Source: Polycladospora coralii | GTDB taxonomy: Bacteria; Bacillota; Bacilli; Thermoactinomycetales; Thermoactinomycetaceae | Assembly (NCBI RefSeq): GCF_014773435.2 | Contig: NZ_JACXAG020000008.1 | Location: 1 to 64,000 of the forward strand | Length of the DNA: 64,000 nt | Direction: 5' to 3' | Shown here: positions 34,198 through 43,043 of the stretch, in pieces | Layout of the letters: every line of letters begins with the position of its first letter | How positions within the stretch are numbered: the first letter of the stretch is position 1 | Notes under the pieces: generated by a model | The model's input: only the letters and a program-made list of their open reading frames with translations | What the model was told of the DNA's origin: nothing | The model's database searches: none | Program-made: the position numbers and the translations under genes

Positions 34198-34674
34198 TTA
34201 TAAGTGTGCATCCCTATAGAGCAGTTTCATCTTTCTAGGATCATTGCAAACATTGTAAATAAATAAACACAAATCTTGGTCCTCTTCCCGATCCTCAGTG
34301 AAGTCAGGATCTATTAGATTCAGGCGGTCGAAACGAAATGAGCGATACATCACTGAATAAACCTTTTTTCCTGCTCGATAGATTTTAAATATAATCATCG
34401 TAAATCTTCTTTTATAAGATATTTGAATATCATCATTTAAACAAACCTCTTGTTCTTTGACTTTAATATATAAATGATCTCCTCTTCGATAAAACATCAT
34501 CATTTCACTCTTACTAAAAAACAGAAACCTTCTTCTTTTGATATAGTCATATATACCATCACATTTTACTTTCTCTTCTCGCTCAAATATCTGCATTTCT
34601 AGAGTATGAATGTTAAAATACATTATTTCTTTAAATATTGCATTGTTTAATAAAGTAAGGTTTTGATCATTCAA
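34198..34674 (-). CDS. Immunity-like protein (cassette G), paralogue of the cassette H gene
   Basis: A 158-residue protein: MYFNIHTLEMQIFEREEK, YDYIKRRRFLFFSKSEMM, KEQEVCLNDDIQISYKRR and IDPDFTEDREEDQDLCLFIY, matching the cassette H protein throughout (by eye about half of the residues). The N- and C-termini differ. It is intact and begins 12 bases after the decayed tip. Confidence 0.6.
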   Translation of the reverse strand: MNDQNLTLLNNAIFKEIMYFNIHTLEMQIFEREEKVKCDGIYDYIKRRRFLFFSKSEMMMFYRRGDHLYIKVKEQEVCLNDDIQISYKRRFTMIIFKIYRAGKKVYSVMYRSFRFDRLNLIDPDFTEDREEDQDLCLFIYNVCNDPRKMKLLYRDAHL

Positions 34675-34685
34675 ATTAAATCCCC

Positions 34686-35165
34686 TTATTTCACACCCGA
34701 TATTCGATTAAACCATTTAGTGGACAGTCCTCGCAATTTTTTAGACTTCTTTTCCTTCTGCTTTCGGTTTTTAGCTAAGTTCTTTAGCTCTTTTACTTCA
34801 GTAACATATTTTTGTCCGATATTCATGTATTTTAATGGGCTCTTAATCCCCATCTTTGATGCAGTAGCACCAGTTCTCATCAGACCTTCCGAACGGAGTA
34901 GGGCTCGCCCACCTCGAACTTCTCCATATAATACAGTCGAAGCACTTCCTAATGATATACCAAAGAAAAACCCATCTAGCGCTAATTCTGGTTTCCATCC
35001 GTTTTGTGAATAATTACGAGCTCTCATTTTCTGTTGCTGTGCTGGAATAGCATTAAAATAAGCTGTTTGATCCCCTGCAAGCCATTTTTATATAGCTCAT
35101 CCAACACTTGTTCAGGTAATTTAAGTTTTGGTTTGTTTGTTTTTTGAGTGTTTTTCCACCTTTAG
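34686..35165 (-). pseudogene. Pretoxin linker and toxin tip with internal deletion (cassette G)
   Basis: The 113-codon frame reads MRARNYSQNGWKPELALDGF, ISLGSASTVLYG, LKYMNIGQKYVTEVKELK and then jumps to STKWFNRISGVK-stop. Against cassette H the whole ARTVHQMRR...KYGDELGP part is missing, so the active part of the tip is deleted. A further upstream piece (to about 35165) resembles the core-pretoxin junction in shifted frames. Confidence 0.7.
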
Positions 35166-35605
35166 CATCTTAATGCCTTTATAATTCTTATTAAATACAA
35201 TTCATTACATAGATGTCATTGCCCATATTCTCAAAAGTACCTATCATTTCTACATTCATGCTTATTCCACTCCTTAAATCCTTTCGATGAATGTAGCGAG
35301 ATCCGATCCTACAAGGACAAAAGTTCCTCATTAAGGATCAAAGCACCATCTTCAAGAGTTGCTACTACACCACCTACTATCCATTCTGCATCTTCAAGTA
35401 ATTTACTATATCATCAGCATCTTCCAACAGGTTTGTAAAGTCTTTGGCGGCCTTCATCCTATAAAGCACGTCCGTGATTGTTACACTCAAAAAAGCTGTT
35501 ACCCTCTTCAGCGCAGGTAACAACCATTTATGAAACGATTTTATTGATCACAGTAAAAAATACCGATGTTTCTTTTCACATTTGCTGTTGCCATAATTAT
35601 TACTT
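35166..35605. other. Decayed stretch without an intact gene
   Basis: The minus strand shows only short scraps: VEWMVGGVV, TLEDGALILNEELL, and a possible start MNVEMIGTFENMGNDIYV after a GGAGTG. These look like the ruins of one more immunity gene between cassettes F and G. I see no terminator or mobile element. Confidence 0.4.
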
Positions 35606-36490
35606 CTATTCATTCACTAACTCTGTCTGGGAAGGATTGCGTAGAATTTCCCTCTCTTTTTGGTAAAAGTCACTCTCTATCAACCGTAATTCATCATTCA
35701 TCATTCTATCATGTATTTTTTCATTTATTTCTAGATCACTTGTACTTAATTTTTTCTCATTAAGTAGCTTCGTATGATGATAAGCAAGCTCTATGATTGT
35801 GATCCACATGAAAAGTTGGTACCACCTCGTATGTTTGATGAGATAGCGCAGTAGTTTTTTCCTCTCTTCATAGGTTTTGAGTTGAATATCGTTCTGACGA
35901 TAGGCAGCACGTGCCATCAAATTATGATAATGTTCCAATGTATTCGATTCTTTCAAACTAGCTTGATGAGTTGCAAGCAGTTTCTCATACAATTCCATTC
36001 CTTTTGTATAACATTTTTTTATCAGATCTTGTTTCACCAAATAGATTTCAGTAACCTGATAAAACGATTCCCAAGCTATCTTCATTTCTGCTGGCATTTT
36101 GTCACTACTATCTCGAATGTTTTTTAATAACTGCTTCAACCGTTTATATGGCCAAACAGGTGATTTAGACCATTTTTTCCCTATAGTTGATAAACGATAA
36201 CAACAATGATCAATATTGGTACCCATCCACACTACATCTTGATAATTTTCTTGACACACTTCTTCAATGGGTGGAATACTACCATCACTTCGAATGACTA
36301 ACCTGGCACGATGGGGTGGACGCTTTACACCGTCATATTGAATAAAAAAGTAAGCAGTATTATTGACGATGATCTTGCAAAATAAATGGTCACTCCACTC
36401 TCTATCTTGTTTATACGCTTCTACTCTTTTCTGTACAACCTCTGGAAGTTTCACCTTATTTCCAAACAAATACGCTTTTAATTTCTTCAT
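35606..36490 (-). CDS. Large cytosolic immunity-like protein (cassette F)
   Basis: A 294-residue protein, the largest immunity candidate of the array. It is basic and helical: KLPEVVQKRVEAYKQDREW, KIIVNNTAYFFIQYDGVKR, RLVIRSDGSIPPIEEVC and LLRYLIKHTRWYQLFMWITI. One hydrophobic segment near residue 230 could touch the membrane, which would suit protection against a membrane-acting tip. Family unknown. ATG at 36490 is preferred (AGGGAG upstream); the frame is open to 36547. Confidence 0.55.
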   Translation of the reverse strand: MKKLKAYLFGNKVKLPEVVQKRVEAYKQDREWSDHLFCKIIVNNTAYFFIQYDGVKRPPHRARLVIRSDGSIPPIEEVCQENYQDVVWMGTNIDHCCYRLSTIGKKWSKSPVWPYKRLKQLLKNIRDSSDKMPAEMKIAWESFYQVTEIYLVKQDLIKKCYTKGMELYEKLLATHQASLKESNTLEHYHNLMARAAYRQNDIQLKTYEERKKLLRYLIKHTRWYQLFMWITIIELAYHHTKLLNEKKLSTSDLEINEKIHDRMMNDELRLIESDFYQKEREILRNPSQTELVNE

Positions 36491-36565
36491 TGAAAATGAC
36501 ACTCCCTGTTCACTTCCCCCATAGATCATCGAAATCCATGGGGGCATTTTTACATATAATGTTAT

Positions 36566-38030
36566 TCACGAAAATGACTTACCATTTTTGACGTATAACC
36601 TCGGGCAAAGAAAGCCAATCCGACTCGCAGTCGCTAGTGCTGTGCCTGCTCCTCATACCGTCATCAAGCCGGCACCTGACATTAAAGTTTCTCCTACACG
36701 AATACTTAAATCTGCCCATTCTCCGTGATTCCAGTTGTAAATAGATTCACCAATCCCTACCGCAACACCTACACCAGCAACTTCTTTCGCACCTATTTTC
36801 ATTAAGTTATAAGTGGTAGATATTTCTGGAGTGTTTGCGCTCCTTTTAAAGGTATCTCCTATTGTAGATAATAAACCTTTTCCTTGCTTGGTAATATTTG
36901 TTACATTGCTATTAACATTCTGGCTAATTCCCTTCACAGATTTAAAGTAGCTTTTGGTGGAGATAAAGTGATTCACACTTGACCAGGTGTCTAAAAGCCA
37001 TTTCTGATGTTCACTATCTGTTGCTAGCCCCCACCAGTCTCGAACGAATCCTCCTCCGATCGCGCACATATTGCCAGATATATTCATTTTCATATCGTAA
37101 GTAATTCCTGCTAGACTGGTTTGAATTGTCGTTGAACCTGTTTTGAGACCATCTTTGGCCTTGTCCTGCCTGTCTTTTTTAGTTGGCTTAGATCCACCAC
37201 TTTTTTTGTTTTTTTAGTTGAACCACAAGAAGCACGGGTACAATAATCTGGTTTCGGATTTGCCATAGTTGGAGCTTGGACGATTTTATCATTAATGGCT
37301 CTGCCGGTACCACCAGCTTGAGCTTGAAAGTGTCCATCCAAGTCGCTATAACTAATTGGATTTCCTCCGGTGAAGGCATAGCGCGTCATATTGGCTAAAC
37401 TCATCGCCAGTCCAATATCTTGCGCGGCATCGGCGTACATGTCCCGGGTATCGAAACGAGCGATGCTTGGATTGTAGTTTCTAAAGCCCATGTCATAGGT
37501 TTCGGTATCGTCGTCCCAGCGTTTCCCAGTGTAGCGGTACGGATTGTACATGGCTTTCCGGTGTCCGGTGAAGGCTTCTTTTTGGTTTTCACCGGACATG
37601 GTGTAGCCGTAGGTCGCACGGGTATTTCCGTTTTCATCGAATAGCATCTCGACGTTGCCTGTGCGGCTGATGGTACGGTCGAAGGAGTCATAGGTATAGG
37701 ACGTGGTATTCACTTTACCTTGGTCATCCATTTTTTGCATTTGAGTGAGACGACTAAAGCCATTGTATTGGTATTTCTTTGTTGTTTTTGTGCCATCGAT
37801 CACTATCCCGATGCTACCTAAGCTGTCGTAGAGGTAGGTATTTGTTTTTCCATCTACGGTTTGGGTCAGTATGCGGTTGCCGTCGTAAGTGTATGCTGGT
37901 TCAGCAAGGTTTGATCGGACTTATGTGTTGTTTTTTGTTTCGGTAGTCCATCTTGGAAATAGCTGTAGCTGGTCGTATTGCCATTTCGAATAACCGACTG
38001 ACTCACTTATCCAAATTTGTTGTGTTTTTG
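36566..38030 (-). pseudogene. Rhs core with hydrophobic, possibly pore-forming tip (cassette F)
   Basis: The core part (37111 to about 38030) keeps YD repeats, RYTGKRWDDDTETYDMGF, AQDIGLAMSLANMTRYAF and DLDGHFQAQAGG in one long frame. A frameshift at about 37100 leads into the tip (36653-37093): MNISGNMCAIGGGFVRDW, VNSNVTNITKQGKGLLSTIG, VAGVGVAVGIGESIYN and LMSGAGLMTV, where an in-frame TGA (36651-36653 region) stops it. After that the same frame continues GAGTALATASRIGF to a TGA at 36566. The Gly/Ala-rich helices suggest membrane insertion, not an enzyme. Confidence 0.7.
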
Positions 38031-38206
38031 GTATATCATAACTAGTAAAAAGTGCACATATGTAAGTGCTAGAGTAATAGTTGATAACTAGTGGCCCATC
38101 GTTAAACAAAAAAATCACCACCAGTAGGTAGCTAAACTAGCAACTGGTGGTTTCATTCACAGGTAAAATATTTATTTCTGATTACAAGAGTAGAAATGTA
38201 TCCTAT
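37740..38206. repeat. Direct repeat copy 1 (core end plus terminator)
   Basis: Nearly identical to 41080-41542 up to the base after TCCTAT at the right end. It includes YD-core sequence with the same internal deletion, a breakpoint after FGQVSQS, a short unrelated stretch and the cassette terminator. Confidence 0.75.
38107..38151 (-). terminator. Terminator of cassette E
   Basis: On the minus strand ACCACCAGT pairs perfectly with ACTGGTGGT and GATTTTTTTG follows, a strong rho-independent terminator. The copy at 41444-41487 is nearly the same. Confidence 0.92.
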
Positions 38207-38277
38207 ATTTGTTATAAATTTGCTTGATCAGGTCACTTTGTTCTAGTGTCCTCTCTGAAAACAATCGATAAAGATGC

Positions 38278-38541
38278 TTATAATGCATGGTACTCATCAG
38301 AAATGCCCCATACTGTAATTAAGTAGGCATATTCCTCCACTTCAATTGCGAAGCCATATTTAAGCATATTAGATACAATTACTACATCTGTGTTCAGTTT
38401 TCCATCACAAAAATTGCTCTCCGTACTTTCTAACAAATGGATACATTCTTTCAGTTTTAATTCAATACCATACTTCCTGTTTTCATCACCATTTATATTT
38501 AGATTGAGAATAGTGCATTGATCATCCATCTTGCCAGTCAA
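38278..38541 (-). CDS. Small immunity-like ORF (cassette E, second)
   Basis: An 87-codon frame: CTILNLNINGDENRKYGIEL, NFCDGKLNTDVVIVSNML and YGFAIEVEEYAYLITVWGI. It begins 15 bases after the previous gene, with a TTG and no ribosome binding site, so it may be the lower part of a longer broken gene. Family unknown. Confidence 0.4.
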   Translation of the reverse strand: MTGKMDDQCTILNLNINGDENRKYGIELKLKECIHLLESTESNFCDGKLNTDVVIVSNMLKYGFAIEVEEYAYLITVWGISDEYHAL

Positions 38542-38556
38542 TTGCTAAACTATAAA

Positions 38557-38766
38557 TTATCTTTTTTTAAAAACATTATAATTTAAAAATTCCTCATTTC
38601 TATATCTAAGTATAATACCTCCATACACTGATGATAGTATATTGTTAGATTCATTTAATTTAAGAAAATGATCCTCAGTAAGATGTATTCCTAACTTTTC
38701 TTTGTATATCCCAATAATATTCTCTATATCTTTTTTTGATTTATTTTCCAGCACTAATCTTTCCAT
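38557..38766 (-). CDS. Small immunity-like ORF (cassette E, first)
   Basis: A 69-residue protein (KSKKDIENIIGIYKEKLGI, SVYGGIILRYRNEEF) beginning with an ATG that overlaps the end of the preceding 64-codon frame. Family unknown; position fits an immunity gene. Confidence 0.4.
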   Translation of the reverse strand: MERLVLENKSKKDIENIIGIYKEKLGIHLTEDHFLKLNESNNILSSVYGGIILRYRNEEFLNYNVFKKR

Positions 38767-38948
38767 CTTTTTTTTCTTATTTCTTTTTCCATGTATGTTT
38801 TTACTCCCTGAGCTAACATAGAGACATGAACATAGGGCACATGTCTACGTCCATGTCTTTCATAATTACTTAAAGCCTCTAAAATCCTCAGAGTAATGTC
38901 CTTGATACCCTGATCGATTTTTAGTTCAATTGAAATATCTAGATCCAT
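38754..38948 (-). CDS. Overlapping 64-residue ORF after the GPHF tip
   Basis: The frame DISIELKIDQGIKDITLRI, LSNYERHGRRHVPYVHVSML and KTYMEKEIRKKRWKD begins inside the last codons of the GPHF toxin tip in another frame. It might be the immunity start, or the true end of the toxin joined by a frameshift; I cannot tell which. Confidence 0.35.
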   Translation of the reverse strand: MDLDISIELKIDQGIKDITLRILEALSNYERHGRRHVPYVHVSMLAQGVKTYMEKEIRKKRWKD

Positions 38949-39515
38949 CTGTGAACATACTTAGGTTTGGATCTTTAGGATCTCCAACATGAAAATGGGG
39001 TCCTCTTCCAAATTTATCGTTTCTATGCTCGATTATATAATGTCTTCCATTTCCAAATTCATATATTCTCGCCTTTTCTCCCCCACTATATTTATTTATC
39101 CATCCCTGCTTAGATGGGCTTGATGAAGTAGGTATACCTGCATCTCTCTTAGCTTGATTAAACATTTGCTTTCGAGTATACTGAACCACTTCTTCTTCAC
39201 ACTTATTATGCACCCATACATGTAAATCGGAGACAAAATACGTGTGATAATCTTCTACTTCAAAGTTATAGACTTTTACCCTTTTTTCCTTCTTAACTAC
39301 TCGGTCTATCGAAAGTTCTTCTCCTTAATCATTGAGGAGCAGGTCTTCTGGTGTTAGATCTTTGGCGTCGACTCATCCTTTTCCTTTTACCCAGAAGAGG
39401 TGTTCAGCTGTGGTTTCTATGACTTCATCTTCGACATGGACTTGATAGATTTCAGTGACATCCCGTTGATATAGCCATTCTACTTCTTTGTAGGCGACTT
39501 CTCCAGTAAATTCAT
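38926..39515 (-). pseudogene. Pretoxin HINT domain and GPHF-type toxin tip (cassette E)
   Basis: The HINT part (about 39210-39515) reads EVAYKEVEWLYQRDVTEIY, ETTAEHLFWVKGKG, a stop where Trp is expected, VDAKDLTPEDLLLND, another stop, and VEDYHTYFVSDLHVWVHNK. The tip (38926-39213) is open: QMFNQAKRDAGIPTSSSPS, RIYEFGNGRHYIIEHRNDK and GRGPHFHVGDP. Tips with KR.AGIP at the start and GPHFN near the end are common in Rhs proteins and end the same way. The HINT autoprotease that should release the tip is broken by two stops. Confidence 0.65.
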
Positions 39516-39538
39516 CCTTAGCGAGGACTGAATATAAT

Positions 39539-39583
39539 AAAAAGATGACCTTCTACACTAAATGTTAGAAGTGGCATCTTTTT
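39539..39583. terminator. Terminator of cassette D
   Basis: AAAAAGATG and CATCTTTTT pair across a 27-base loop that itself can pair in part; T-runs occur on both strands. Close copy of 25298-25342. Confidence 0.7.
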
Positions 39584-39595
39584 ATTTATGAAAAT

Positions 39596-40084
39596 CTATT
39601 CGTTTGACTGAAAATATTCGTATGAAACAGGGTTTCCCCATCCATCTTGTTCTGTTGCTTTCGATTTCTTAAATGGCATAATATCAGGAAGTTCAATGTC
39701 ATTTTCCTGTAAAATTTGTATTAAATTCATTAATGGTTCTAACGTAATCTCACTATCATAAGCTGAGTACATATTTCCTTGTCCAACGTCTATAAACTCC
39801 TCAAACACATTAAACATAACTTGCTGTTTGTCTAATGATAATGTTTTATAGCCAAATGTGAAAGCGTAGTCTTCCAACGTATCCTCATCTGGAAGATAAC
39901 TTCGAATAATTAAATCCCACTCCTCTATATTAATTGTATGAGTAAAATTTTTCATTTCATTAATAAATTTATTCATAGTAAAGCTTTTAATTTCCCATCT
40001 TTTACACAGTGTATCTACACAAATAGTCGCATATGCTACTCGTCCTCTTATTGAAATTAATTGAAGTTCTTTAATTAAATCCAT
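39596..40084 (-). CDS. Immunity protein paired with a YwqJ-like deaminase (cassette D)
   Basis: A 162-residue protein: QLISIRGRVAYATICVDTLC, FGYKTLSLDKQQVMFNVFEE, PLMNLIQILQENDIELPD and GWGNPVSYEYFQSNE. It is a paralogue of the cassette N immunity protein. The ATG at 40084 is chosen, with GTGGGTG upstream. Intact; its toxin is frameshifted. Confidence 0.7.
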   Translation of the reverse strand: MDLIKELQLISIRGRVAYATICVDTLCKRWEIKSFTMNKFINEMKNFTHTINIEEWDLIIRSYLPDEDTLEDYAFTFGYKTLSLDKQQVMFNVFEEFIDVGQGNMYSAYDSEITLEPLMNLIQILQENDIELPDIMPFKKSKATEQDGWGNPVSYEYFQSNE

Positions 40085-40126
40085 TAACACACCCACTTTA
40101 ACATTTTAAAATAATTGAACATAGGA

Positions 40127-40620
40127 TTAGTCTGTTGGTACTCGAACTCCTTGTGTTGAAATTTTACAATTGGCACACCGACTTCTAGGTTTCCCATTTC
40201 GTGTCCATACAGTACTCATAACTAAATCATTTATTTTTGCACCACCATTTAATGCATTGTTTATACTTGCTATCTCAGCACAATTAGCAGTATTGCTTAC
40301 ACCGGTTAAGCTTTTCTCTGGTAGTCTCGAATCTAAAGAAGCATGAATATTATTCGGTGTCGTTCCACTACCACTTGTACCATAGTAAACATTTCCAGTT
40401 CGACTATCTACAGCAGCAGAGGTTACTGTAGGTCTATCTTTTTTTACTACGAGTTACTTTAATTTCAGCAGCTCTTTTTTGCGCTAAATCTAATGATAAC
40501 TCATCAAATTGTGGTCTTGTCTTCGCACTCTTACCACCTTTCATTGCCCCTTTTATCGATCCTGCTCCACCGACTGGCGATATAAGCCCTGCAACTGCTC
40601 ACAATTTTGATGTGTTCTCT
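40127..40620 (-). pseudogene. YwqJ-type deaminase toxin tip, frameshifted (cassette D)
   Basis: The upstream frame reads VGGAGSIKGAMKGGK, SLDLAQKRAAEIKVTRSKK; after a one-base slip at an A-run (about 40440) the other frame gives DRPTVTSAAVDSRTGNVYYG, TSGSGTTPNNIHASL, SNTANCAEIASINNALNG, MSTVWTRNGKPRSRCANC and GVRVPTD-stop. All deaminase elements (SAAVDS, NCAE, CxxC) are kept after the slip. The slip alone would silence it. Confidence 0.82.
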
Positions 40621-40839
40621 TTATAAATCGGATCATATCCTGTAATAAGAATAGTAATATCAGCTGACTCACTTACACCCGGAGTCATAGAAAGAAACTC
40701 CTATCATTCTTCAATTCAGCTTTTGTTGACTTAGATACACATCCACCTCTAGGGTTACAAGTTTTCCCCTTACGGGATTCATTTCCTTTTTTCTGACCTT
40801 TGGCTTTCCTTTTCTTTTTACCACATTTCCAATCGGCAA

Positions 40840-41395
40840 GCTTTACCTTATCACCACGGGCGTTGGTGCCATAGTAGGAGACTTCGTCTTTGTCGTGGTG
40901 CTGAATCGAGAGATGGGCTCCTCATGGTGCGTACTTGTAGGATCGAATGATTTTACTGGCTACTTCTTCACTGATGACATCGTCAGATAGATCGAGATAG
41001 TTGAAGGTGGTGCGGTTCAAGGAGTCATAGATATAGGACGTGGTATTCACTTACCCTTGGTCATCCATTTTTGCATTTGGATGAGACGACTAAAGCCATC
41101 GTATTGGTATTTCTCTGTTGTTTTTGTGCCATCGTGCACCATCCGGAGGCTACCTAAGCTGTCGTAGAGGTAGGAATTTGTTTTTCCATCTACGGTTTGC
41201 GTCAGTATGCGGTTGCGGTCGTAGTTGTATGCTGGTTCAGCAAGGTTTGATCGGACTTACGTGTTGTTTTTTGTTTCGGTAGTCCATCTTGGAAATAGCT
41301 GTAGCTGGTCGTATTGCCATTTGGAATAACCGACTGGCTGACTTGTCCAAATTTGTTGTGTTTTTGGTATATCATAACTAGTAAAAAGTGCACAT
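40840..41395 (-). pseudogene. Rhs-core fragment (cassette D)
   Basis: YD-repeat and core sequence: FGQVSQSVIPNGNTTSYSYF, LPKQKTTRKSDQTLLNQH, YQYDGFSRLIQMQK and HERLSIQHHDKDEVSYYGTN, then a linker GRDGNKARGDKVK-like end with KADWKCGKKKRKAK. Several frameshifts. It stops before the usual core end, so a large part between core and deaminase is missing. Confidence 0.7.
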
Positions 41396-41542
41396 ATGTA
41401 AGTGCTAGAGTAATAGTTGATAACTAGTGGCCCATCGCTAAACAAAAAAATCACCACCAGTAGGCAGCTAAACTAGCAACTGGTGGTTTCATTCACAGGT
41501 AAAATATTTATTTCTGATTACAAGAGTAGAAATGTATCCTAT
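41080..41542. repeat. Direct repeat copy 2 (core end plus terminator)
   Basis: Partner of 37740-38206. Both copies lack the same roughly 220 bases of YD core that the wapA gene has between two GTAAGTGTA sequences (near 45791 and 46009), so the copies share an ancestor. Confidence 0.75.
41444..41487 (-). terminator. Terminator of cassette C
   Basis: On the minus strand ACCACCAGT pairs with ACTGGTGGT and TTTTTTTG follows. It ends the transcription unit of the cassette C immunity gene. Confidence 0.92.
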
Positions 41543-41683
41543 TCGTTTTTAATTTGAGAAATGGATATTAATCTCCTCAAAAGAGATTCGACTCTCTTCT
41601 AGACCTTCGGGATCATCACATTCAATCCTATCAATTTCTTCTTTAGTTAGCAGTATTCCGATATTCGGATTTGCTATCTTTTT

Positions 41684-42223
41684 TTAAAAAATAGACCGTA
41701 GCAAACTTGATTGATCCTTGGTCATTTCATATTCCTCTGTCAAAGCATCAAAGGCTTCCTGTATATCCAAAAGTTCATTCTCCAGTAAATAACCTCCATG
41801 TTGGTACATTAGGTCATATGAATCTGTTGAGTGATATTTATTTTCTATAATCCAAAATGCAGTTGTTATTGAGGGGACAATTCGGCTTCCTTTTTCCTCA
41901 AGAAGGTACTGAAACGCATCTGTTTGAGCAAGATGAATTATGTTACTTGGAGCTCCTCTTAAATAATTTTGGGCTTCTTTGAAACGACTCATTGAATAGC
42001 GAATACTACTTTCACTTCTAAAAGCTGCAACACAATAATCTGAATGAAAAGTAATCGTTCCTCTCCCACCTTGACTATCTTGTCTGTTGTAGTTAACACC
42101 ATCCCATGAGCGCTCATGTGCAATTTCTGGGTAATGTGCAACCATGATAGCATGAGCTACTGAGGATAAAATACAACTTTCCCATAGGCTATTTCTGTTT
42201 AGATCCTTTACTGGATTTTTCAT
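41684..42223 (-). CDS. Immunity-like protein paired with an HNH nuclease tip (cassette C)
   Basis: A 179-residue protein: NPVKDLNRNSLWESCILSSV, HAIMVAHYPEIAHERSWDG, YNRQDSQGGRGTITFHSDY and VPSITTAFWIIENK. I recall proteins of this shape next to Rhs toxins but no function beyond that. AGGAGG is just before the ATG, and the stop of the broken toxin is nine bases upstream, so the two were translationally coupled. Intact. Confidence 0.6.
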   Translation of the reverse strand: MKNPVKDLNRNSLWESCILSSVAHAIMVAHYPEIAHERSWDGVNYNRQDSQGGRGTITFHSDYCVAAFRSESSIRYSMSRFKEAQNYLRGAPSNIIHLAQTDAFQYLLEEKGSRIVPSITTAFWIIENKYHSTDSYDLMYQHGGYLLENELLDIQEAFDALTEEYEMTKDQSSLLRSIF

Positions 42224-42232
42224 TTTTCCTCC

Positions 42233-42520
42233 TTATCTATCCCACTTTTCTCGATTCAACTTTCTTGATATAACACTCGCATTTGAAAAACTATTTGTTC
42301 CTCCACGACTTTTAGGAATAATATGATCAATCTGCTATTCATTTTGTGGAGGAGTAATACCTCTCTGACTTCTTCTCAGCTGTACAAGCACATCAAAGTA
42401 ATCATTCGGATCATCCGATTTCACTACCCCACCATTTCGTTTCCTATTTTCTTCAATAATTTTAGCTTTCTGAGATGCAGTAAAATTTTCCCCTGAACCA
42501 ACACTTCTGGCAACCTAACC
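42233..42520 (-). pseudogene. HNH nuclease toxin tip with a nonsense codon (cassette C)
   Basis: One continuous frame, ARSVGSGENFTASQKAKII, DPNDYFDVLVQLRRSQRG, ITPPQNE-stop-QIDHIIPKSR, GGTNSFSNASVISRKLN, ending REKWDR-stop. IDHIIPKSRGGTNS...N is a textbook HNH metal site. The TAG at 42335-42337 stands where Trp is usual. No core or pretoxin precedes it; the terminator of cassette B is only about 27 bases upstream. Confidence 0.8.
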
Positions 42521-42546
42521 ACCTATTATTATACGGCCATGAATTA

Positions 42547-42582
42547 AGAAAAAATCACCCCTACTAAAGAAGTAAGAGTGAC
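42547..42582 (-). terminator. Terminator of cassette B
   Basis: On the minus strand GTCACTCTTACT pairs with AGTAGGGGTGAT, then TTTTTTC. Same general type as those at 28365, 34097 and 43617. Confidence 0.8.
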
Positions 42583-42608
42583 ATATTCAAAATAATTGTC
42601 AGATAATA

Positions 42609-42983
42609 CTATCTGTATTGTTTAGGATCTTCTGCTCTGTATATCGGTCCTCTATAAAACCTACTCCATTCAATCACAAAATCTGTAAGTCTGTCATACA
42701 AATCATCTGATAAGTACGGTTGTTTATAATTACGTAGTACTTGAACATCTTCTTGTATTTGTTTTAACACTTTGCTATCAAAAACATTTGGGTCACTAAG
42801 AGTTTCTTCGATATAAGTACAAAAGAGATTAAATGCAAAATCGTAGTTACCATTCCCATTATTTTGAGCTTCATACCGAAGTTTCTCAATCGCCCTTATT
42901 AATTCACCTTCTACTGTACTTGATTGACCTTCTTTAGGTACATAATTTTTCCAAATATCTTTAGCTTCTCTAAAATATTTCAT
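42609..42983 (-). CDS. Immunity-like protein paired with a GH-E nuclease tip (cassette B)
   Basis: A 124-residue helical protein: KYFREAKDIWKNYVPKEGQ, EGELIRAIEKLRYEAQNNG, YDFAFNLFCTYIEETLSDP and DDLYDRLTDFVIEWSRFYRG. Similar immunity genes follow GH-E type tips in Bacillus, though I cannot give a family name. GGAGG precedes the ATG. The gene is intact while the tip has a nonsense codon. Confidence 0.65.
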   Translation of the reverse strand: MKYFREAKDIWKNYVPKEGQSSTVEGELIRAIEKLRYEAQNNGNGNYDFAFNLFCTYIEETLSDPNVFDSKVLKQIQEDVQVLRNYKQPYLSDDLYDRLTDFVIEWSRFYRGPIYRAEDPKQYR

Positions 42984-43043
42984 ATTACCTCCATTTTATA
43001 CATAAACATTGGCAAAATAAATTCAACATCTCTACATTAACCT

